Shown here in pieces: positions 12,301-20,561 of a stretch of 25,343 nt of DNA (the stretch's first letter is position 1; every line of letters begins with the position of its first letter). The position numbers and the translations under genes are program-made. The notes below the pieces were generated by a model. It was given only the letters and a program-made list of their open reading frames with translations, made no database searches and was not told the origin of the DNA. Origin of the DNA: Plakobranchus ocellatus (lineage: Eukaryota; Mollusca; Gastropoda; Plakobranchidae); the NCBI GenBank assembly GCA_019648995.1, contig BLXT01008384.1:671598-696940 (forward strand), given 5' to 3'.

Positions 12301-15300
12301 TGGATCCTTACTTGTTGCAGATGGACCAACCTTGGAGAGCGGATCAGATCTTTGATGGACTGGATCGAGAAGATGGAGACAAAGATAACTTCAAACCGAG
12401 ACATGCATGTGGAAGATCTCCTTGCCAAATTGGAAAATGTAAATATTTTTCTTTCCAATAGGATGGCCAGGACCTTTTGCTACTACTCATGACCTGTTCA
12501 TTATTGTTCTTAAATTTTTAAATATTAATTTTGTTCGTCAAGTTTTTTACTTTTTTTCTTTATACTTTCTTAGGGTTTAGGCTGTGTGCCCTCTTCATTT
12601 CTGGAATATTTCATTTTTTTCCTCTTGATTTTATTGGAAAAAACACAAAAAAACTACAGCTAAAACAAATTTTTTTTGTTCCTGATACAGGAATATAAGG
12701 TAGAGATGAAGGAGAAAGAGGAAGAGAAGAAGGAAGTGGTGGCTCAGGGGCAGCAACTGATGAAAGTCAGCAGTGAGATCAGAGCATCAGACATAGAGCA
12801 GAAGATTCTACGACTCGAGGATAAATGGGCACATCTTGTGTCTGTCATGGATTTCAGGTGCAGTCTGGTAGCAATCTAAGAATTATCATTATACCAGTAT
12901 AGAGGGTCTCTCTAAGCTATGTGAGTCTTTCATGTACTTATGATCCAGTTCTCGAAATTTAGAGAAGCAAGCTCTGAACACGGTGGGGATATTAAAGTTA
13001 TTCATTCACTTACAAAAAAGCCTGTGAAGATAACTTGGTTTTTATTGCTATATTTTTTAAATGATTCCATAAAATGACAAGTTTTGTGGCAGGAGCAATT
13101 GTAAAGCATATAGGTTACAGTTTTTATGATTCTAATATTTGCACAATCAAAGTCTCTTGTAACCTTCCTTAGAGTCTTGCAGTGATTGATATTTCTTAAA
13201 ATCTTTGGTTGAAGGAAGCATAAATTTTTTTTCTCTGTGGTAAATTTTTCTAGAGTTAATATGTCTGCCTTCCAATTCAAGCTTATTGCATGGAAACTTT
13301 AATTCTGCAATTTAGTCTTGTTTTCCTTGCCGAGTCATATACAACGCTGTAATTTTTTTTTTTACTTATTAATATGACAAGCCGCCTTTCTGGGCCACGT
13401 GATGAGAAGAGGAAAACTGGAACATTTGGTAACAACAGGAAAGTTTGAAGGAAAAAGAAGCAGAGGAAGACAAAGGGAGAAGATAATGGATGGACAGGCC
13501 ACATGGCTTGGACCAGGAAAAGTGTCAGATATACTGGCCGCCGTCAAAGATAGGGATTTGTGGAGGGACATGATCGCCAACGCTTACAAGCAAGGCACTT
13601 GATGATGAATATGACATGTAACTCTTACTTTCTTCTCTCAATTTTCCTATCCTATGTAGACATCGCAAACTTCAGGAGACAGTCCTGGCAGTGAAGCAGC
13701 TTGACACGAGCATGAAGAACCTGAGTCGTTGGCTGAGCCAGGTTGAGAGTCAGCTCAGTGGAGGGCTAGAATTCAAGGATGTTGGCCTGCGTGAGATTCA
13801 GGCCAAACTTCAGGATACTCAAGTAATTTTTTTTATTTTTCGTATTGCTCAATTTTTCATACATTTGTGATGTTTTGGTTTGTTGTTGTTTTTTTTGTTG
13901 GTGTCTCACTTTCTGCTATTTGAAGAGTGATTAGTGTTTTTTTCTGTGGTTAATCATTTGGTATTGACTTTTTGATAGTGAGATTATTTCAAAATCATTT
14001 GCTTGTACTGTCATATTTTTGTATAATAAATATAATAAAGCCTTCTTTGAGCTATTGTTCATTTAAATGTCCTCTCTCCCTTTGGTTTAAAATAACAATT
14101 TTGAGGATCAGTAAATTGTCTTGGTTTTTAAAATGCTAAGATCTTGCTCATGTTAAAAAATATTCCAAAAGTTTTTTTCAAAAACACCAAATTGGTATTG
14201 GATATTTCTAACAAACCTTTTGATATTTTCTACCTTAGGAACTACAGGAAGACATTGAACAACACAGTGCAGGCGTATCAGCCGTGTTGAACCTGTGTGA
14301 AGTTCTCCTGCACGACCAGGATGCCTGTCCTACACAGACAGAATTTCTAGCATTGCAACATGCCATGAAAAATCTGGAGAAACGCTGGAGGAACATCTGC
14401 AATCTGTCACCCCGACGCAGAAACAGGTATTGATTATTATTGTCTGATTAAAACAGCAGGGGTTGGGGGTTGGAGACATTGTGAAAGTATTGTTGGGACT
14501 TACGAAGATGAAAAAAGGAATTTAAAAAGAACAAAAAGGTGCAGGGAAAGAAATGTAGATCAATTTGTAGATAATTGCTCAATTTAGGTGACTGATAAAA
14601 ATGTCGGGAAAAGTATCTAATTTGAGATTTTATTTACGAAAATATGATTTTTTTGGGGGGGGGCCAATTTTCATTTTTTATATTTTTATATTCTTTAATT
14701 TATTTTCGTATTTGAACTTTTTTGAGCATAGACTAATTTGTTTTAATTATTTCAAATTTATTTTTTTTAAAGCTCATTGTAACACACTAATGATGATTAC
14801 TCCTTTCTCAGAGTGGAAGAGACATGGGAATTATGGGAGCGATTCCGCACAGACTGCCAGGCTTTCTCTGATTGGCTGAGTCAGATTGAACAGCAAGTCA
14901 GAGAGTCTGAGATCGAAGTCAGAGATGTTGTTCTTACCAAGCAGGAGATTAGTAAATATGAGGTTTGTATGCTTATGTGTATGTGTTGTTACAGAGTAAG
15001 TTCAATTAAGGTGAAAGAGATATGGAGAATTTGTTTAATAAACATTTTTCATGTATTTTCAAAAGCCCTAAACACTCTCTCAAAGATGCAAACCAAACCT
15101 TATTTCTTTTGAGTAAACTGATCTCTGAGCTCTGTTTTATTTTCGTAATTTATACTGCTCAAAAATTAATTCTCATACTGACCATCTCACTACGTCCTCA
15201 ATAGAAGTGGCATTGTTTTGGTGATTAAAATTTACCCTATTGCAAGTTTGACGGCTTGGTTGACTATATTGACAATACAGATAACAAAATTAAGTGTCAT

Positions 15301-18300
15301 TTCAAGATATTTCACAATTTTTAGTGTGTGCACTACCCTTCAACATTATTCTTCAAACTTGTTGTTCCATTTAACCCCAGTCTCTTCAACGAAATGTGCA
15401 TGACCACTTGGAGGACCTGGAGAATATTAACCGGCAGTATCGCCAGCTGGCTAAGGATGGTCGCACAGACACAGATGGCCAGCTGAGGGTCACTATGACA
15501 GATCTCAACAATCGCTGGGATGCTCTACAGATTAAAGTCACTGAGGTAAAGTTGGGATTGTCTGCTTTTAAGTTATGCTTCCTCAAAACCACAAAACAAT
15601 TTTTTTCTAAAGGCCATTATGACTATACAGCAGTGTTTGATTCCTCGTTTGCTTTGAGTCATTTATTTTTAATATATTACTTCATCATTCTGAACTACCT
15701 AAACATTTGAGGACTTATTCATTCATGTATGTTTCAAAAAAAAGGCTGAACTTTAAGACTTGCCTTTCTTTATTTTTCTTATGTGTCCTGAGACTAGTCA
15801 TAATGAATTGGATGTGATATATAACATTTTGAGAAAAACAGTTTTTAAGTTATCTTTCCCCTCTTTTTATGCCTTTTAAAACAGCTTTAGTTGTTCTATA
15901 TTGGCACTTAATCAACATATCAATATCTAAGTTTCTCTGTCAAGCAGATCACAAAGTGCAGTTTCAAGCTATTTCCATGGCATAAAATGTTTGAAATGTG
16001 ATTGCCTTTCTTTTTTTCCAGATAATGAAGAAATTGCGTCACTCCGCCACAATCAGAAAGGATTTTGAGGAGACGAGAACCTCTCTGATCTCGTGGCTTA
16101 CAGAGGTGGACAACCAGCTCTCTGAGATTCTTCACAGTTCTAGTCTTGATCTTGACACTAAGGTTACGGAGATTCGGGTATGAATCTTGCCTTCTTTTTA
16201 ATGGTTTTGTCTGGTTATTTTATTGTTGCTCCCGTTAAATATTGCTGCATCAACACTGCATACCTCTTGATTTTTAACCTGTTGTCAGAATGCCTGTGGC
16301 TATCGCTGCTGAAATTAGATTACTTTGTCTTTCCCTTATAAACATACACACTCCATATATAACTATGATATTTATGGTTTATAAAACTTTTCGTGCTCAC
16401 CAGCGCATTGAGGATGAGGTTCACACAAAACGACATCGCATGGACTACCTGGACCAGGCCGGTGTGTACTTGATGCAGAAGGGAGACAGTCAGGAGGCAC
16501 TGACTGTACAGGCTCAGCTGGATCATTTCAGGCTTTTCTCTAGTCAGGTCTTGGAGCGTGTGGTCACCACACAACTACAGGTGGAGAGGCTTGTAGTGGA
16601 GCAGCAGGTGAGGAATCAGATCTCCTATTGAATTGCCTAATTTTTTTTTTTTTTTTACCATGGGCAGTGGTAGAAAGAGGTGTCTGAGAAATTCAAATGA
16701 TTTAAGCGGGCTGTCTATTAGTAACTCTGAAGTTTTACTCAAGTTGCTTTGTGTGGAACAGACATTGGCGATCATTCTTCTTCCCAGTTGGCGATCATTT
16801 TTCTTGCCAATCTATTTTCAGTTAACCTTATAAAGTTGTTGCTGCTACCTTTTTCTATTGCCCATGACTTAGGACTTTCAATAAAAAGTTAATATAATTT
16901 ATTTACCAAATATCTTCGCTTGCGACATTTACAGGTGGAAGATGTGAAGGAACTGGAGGACATAGAAGGAGCCAGATTGTACCAAGAAACGGCTGCTGAT
17001 CGCATCAGGGAGCTGCGAGATGCTCAAACCACTGTCATCCTGGAGCGGCAGACAGCAGAACTAGAACGCTATCTGGAGGAATCACCTCCTGAATCGCCGC
17101 CAGCACCACGACGGCTGGATGCATCTCCCAGCAGGGTTACAATACCTCCATCCCGCTACAGTCATTCTCCAATCAGGTCCCAAGACCAGCGGTCAGCATC
17201 ACCCTCACCTGTCCGTACTGGTCTCCATACCTCTCCTGCCAGAACACTGCCTGCAGAGGACCTAAACTCAGATATAAGGTCACGCTCAAGGTCGCCCTCC
17301 AAGGTCATAACCTCTAGGTCAAGGATTTCCGAATCTCCAATCAGAAGAATGTCCCCTAGTCCTTCTAGAAAGCCAGCCTCAGTCTCTCATATTGGACAGG
17401 ATGTCACAGACAGTAGAGGTAAAATGTTTGCTTTTATATAAAAAAAAGAAATTTACCTTGATTTTATTAAGATATTTGAAATTCATTTTAGAATTTGAAA
17501 ACTGTATGGCTAAAGCGCCCAGATAGCCATATCCTCCATATTTGGCAGACTATCTTGTTAATTTGACTCATCAGATGCTTTGACTTTTTAAACTTTGTCC
17601 TCATACAAGTATTCTTTAAAATGATATACAGTTTTCATATTGAGTAACCTGAACATTCCCTCGTACATCTATGTATTTTTAATCTAGTGTGTGCTAGAAG
17701 TATTTTGTGAAAAGTTATACATCTTTTTTCTCATTTTAAATTCTGGTTTCTCAAAATATTCCTTTATTTTTCTGTCTAAGAATCTCCACGTCCAGACATC
17801 AACCAGCTAGAGAAATCAGCCAAGCTAGAAGTTCTCATGGAGCAGCTGGTGGAGTCACTGGATGACTGTAACCTCAAGTTGGCTCGTCTAGAGCAAAGTA
17901 TGGGCTCACGCTCAGGTCTTGGAGACCTTGACCAGCAGGTAAACTATGGCTCAGCTTGATTGATATTCCAAATGTTAAAATATTTTTGCTTGTTCTTGCT
18001 ATGGATAAAGGATGCCTTTTTTTTTTTATAGAAAACTGTAAGATTGTCTTGTCAAGTTTATGAGATTCAAATTAAAGAGTAGAAATGTGTCAAATTTTAC
18101 TTTTTTGTGTTGATATTTAATTACCTTCCTCTTAATAATGATTCTGAAAAAACAATTGAGTCCTTAGAAAGGGCTTGCTTTTAAATATTTTTTTTTATCA
18201 AACTGAGAACCAGACAAGGAGAAATATACTATTCATAAAAAGAGCATTTAAAACTATAATTTTTTGTTCCATTCTCTGTCAGCTTCAACTTCTGGTTGAG

Positions 18301-20474
18301 TGTGAAGTTGCTGTAGATGGAGTAACCAGGCTTCACCGCCTGTTGAAGACTGAGAGTGGGGTGACCAGTATTGCAAGCGCTGATGCACAGGTTCAGCGTA
18401 AGTAACAAAACTTTTCATTTACAACAATTTTTTTTATCTTTGTTTTGAATTTTTTTTGCATTTGACTGTATTCTGATTTCTGTAGATCAAAGTGGAAGAG
18501 AGCTACAGTTTTTTAATTGATATAGATACCCACAAACTGTGATACTTTTGCAGTAGCTTGCACTGTATGTAGTTAATAAAATATTTCTGTAGCTATTTTT
18601 AAGTAAACTTTCTTTATTAAAGTTTAAGGGTTCTTCTATTTTTCTTTCACTCTCATATATTTACGAATAAATAAGCAAAAAATATTTTTCCTAGCTTTGT
18701 TTATCTTTCCATAACTTTGCATATTTCCAGTTTTGCTGCAGCGCTGGGAACTGCTGCAGAGGCGAGCTATGGACCGTGAGTTACGCTTATCCCAGCACAG
18801 GCATGATCTGACCAAACTCTCTGCTGATGCTGATGCCATGCTAGCTTGGTTAGATGAGGCTGAGGCACTTCAGGCCTCACTCAGGACACTGCCAGAGGAC
18901 ATTGGTCAACTGGATAGGGTGGTCAGACAGTACAAGGTTAATTCTTGTCAATCATTGTATTATATCCATCAGCATAGTATGTGTATGTATTTGTAATGAA
19001 TTTTCGCAACTTTTCATATACTGCAATATGTTTGCAGGTATATTGATTTGCAACTTTATTATTCTTATGAAGGAAAACTGTTTGAAATTCACATTGTTGA
19101 TACGTAAGTAAAATATCATTTTTAGTATTCAATCATTTGATATAATAATAGATAATACGGATGAATACAAATGATTTGCGCAGTATGAATATCATTGTTC
19201 TATAACATTTTAGCAGGCGAGTAGTTTCTGCCTTTCCTCGAGATTTGAAACGGGTTTTATGGCATATTTGCTGCATATTATCTATTTGAGAAATCTAATT
19301 GGTTATCCAAAAAATTATTAATGAATTTATAATAACTTTCTATGAACTTTTTGAAACCAACAGCATTAAGTGAAAAGCAGCTTTCTGAAGAGTTTTCAGA
19401 ATCTCTTTTTTTTTTAATGTGATCATAGGGCATACAAGTTGTGCAAAAATTCAATTTAGTTAATTGGATATCAGATTCCACTTGAATTTTGTTTTTAATG
19501 TGGATTGGACAAAGAAAGTGTCAAAAGCTATCTCGAAAGTTAACCTCGACAATCCCTTTTTCTTTTCTAGGACTTTTTAGTGCAGCTGGAATCAAGAAAA
19601 CCAACAGTTCTGTCAATCAATCTGTTAAGTCGAACACACCTGACCTCAAGAGGGCCTGAGACAAAAAAACTAAGGGTTAAAGTTCAGGAAATGAACCGAC
19701 GCTGGGAGTTGGTCTTGGCCAGAGCAGAAGAGATCCAGATTGATGTACAGGTAAGGAACGGCAGGATTGTTTTGTGGTATAAGGAGATTTCTTTTAAAAC
19801 ACTCTTAACTTGTGAAGATAAAGTCTATAAAGATGTAATGGTATTAAAAATGAATGCCTAGCATGTCTAGACATCGATCTAGATAAGTGATAAATTATAT
19901 TTTGAAATCAAATATGTGAATTGGAATTCCATCTTGTGATTTTTCAAAGATCAAATTTTGATATAGACATGCTAACCTTCAAAGAGATGAAAATCTTTTA
20001 TTTTGTTTAAAAAAAATTGCTTCAAATGCCTTCCTCTCATTTTATTTGCCACATGTGATTCATGGTGGGCTCAACACTTAGCATCACACCATTGGATGTT
20101 TAAAAATGATCAGGAAAATATTGAAAATTTAAAATTTTGGGTTTTTTTTTTTTAGGGGGAGGGGGGAGGCATTTCTGTACTCAAATTATTTCGGCACATA
20201 TGAAGAAATTTTTTTAAAAAGACAGTACCAGTACTGCTACAAATATTTGCATTTTCCTCAATATCTTCTTTGTGTGTGTGAAATGCAGACGTCCCTGCTG
20301 CGATGTCAGGAGTTCCACCACACTATAGAAGATTACCAGGTGTGGCTAGAGGGTCTGGAGAACAAGGTCAGACAGTTAGAACCACTCAACCTTAACCAGG
20401 ACGAGGCTGCTCTGTGGAACAAATATACCATTCTTGTAGTGCGTACAATTATTTCTCTCCTCTCTCTTTCTTTA

Positions 20475-20561
<87 letters not shown>

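Noticed and set aside
13283..13580. Minus-strand open frames over the LINE insert
   Set aside because: They are the antisense of the reverse-transcriptase tail, which reads properly on the plus strand.
16935..17418. EB-binding SxIP motif in the linker
   Set aside because: The nearest string is VTIPPS, which lacks Ser or Thr at the required position.
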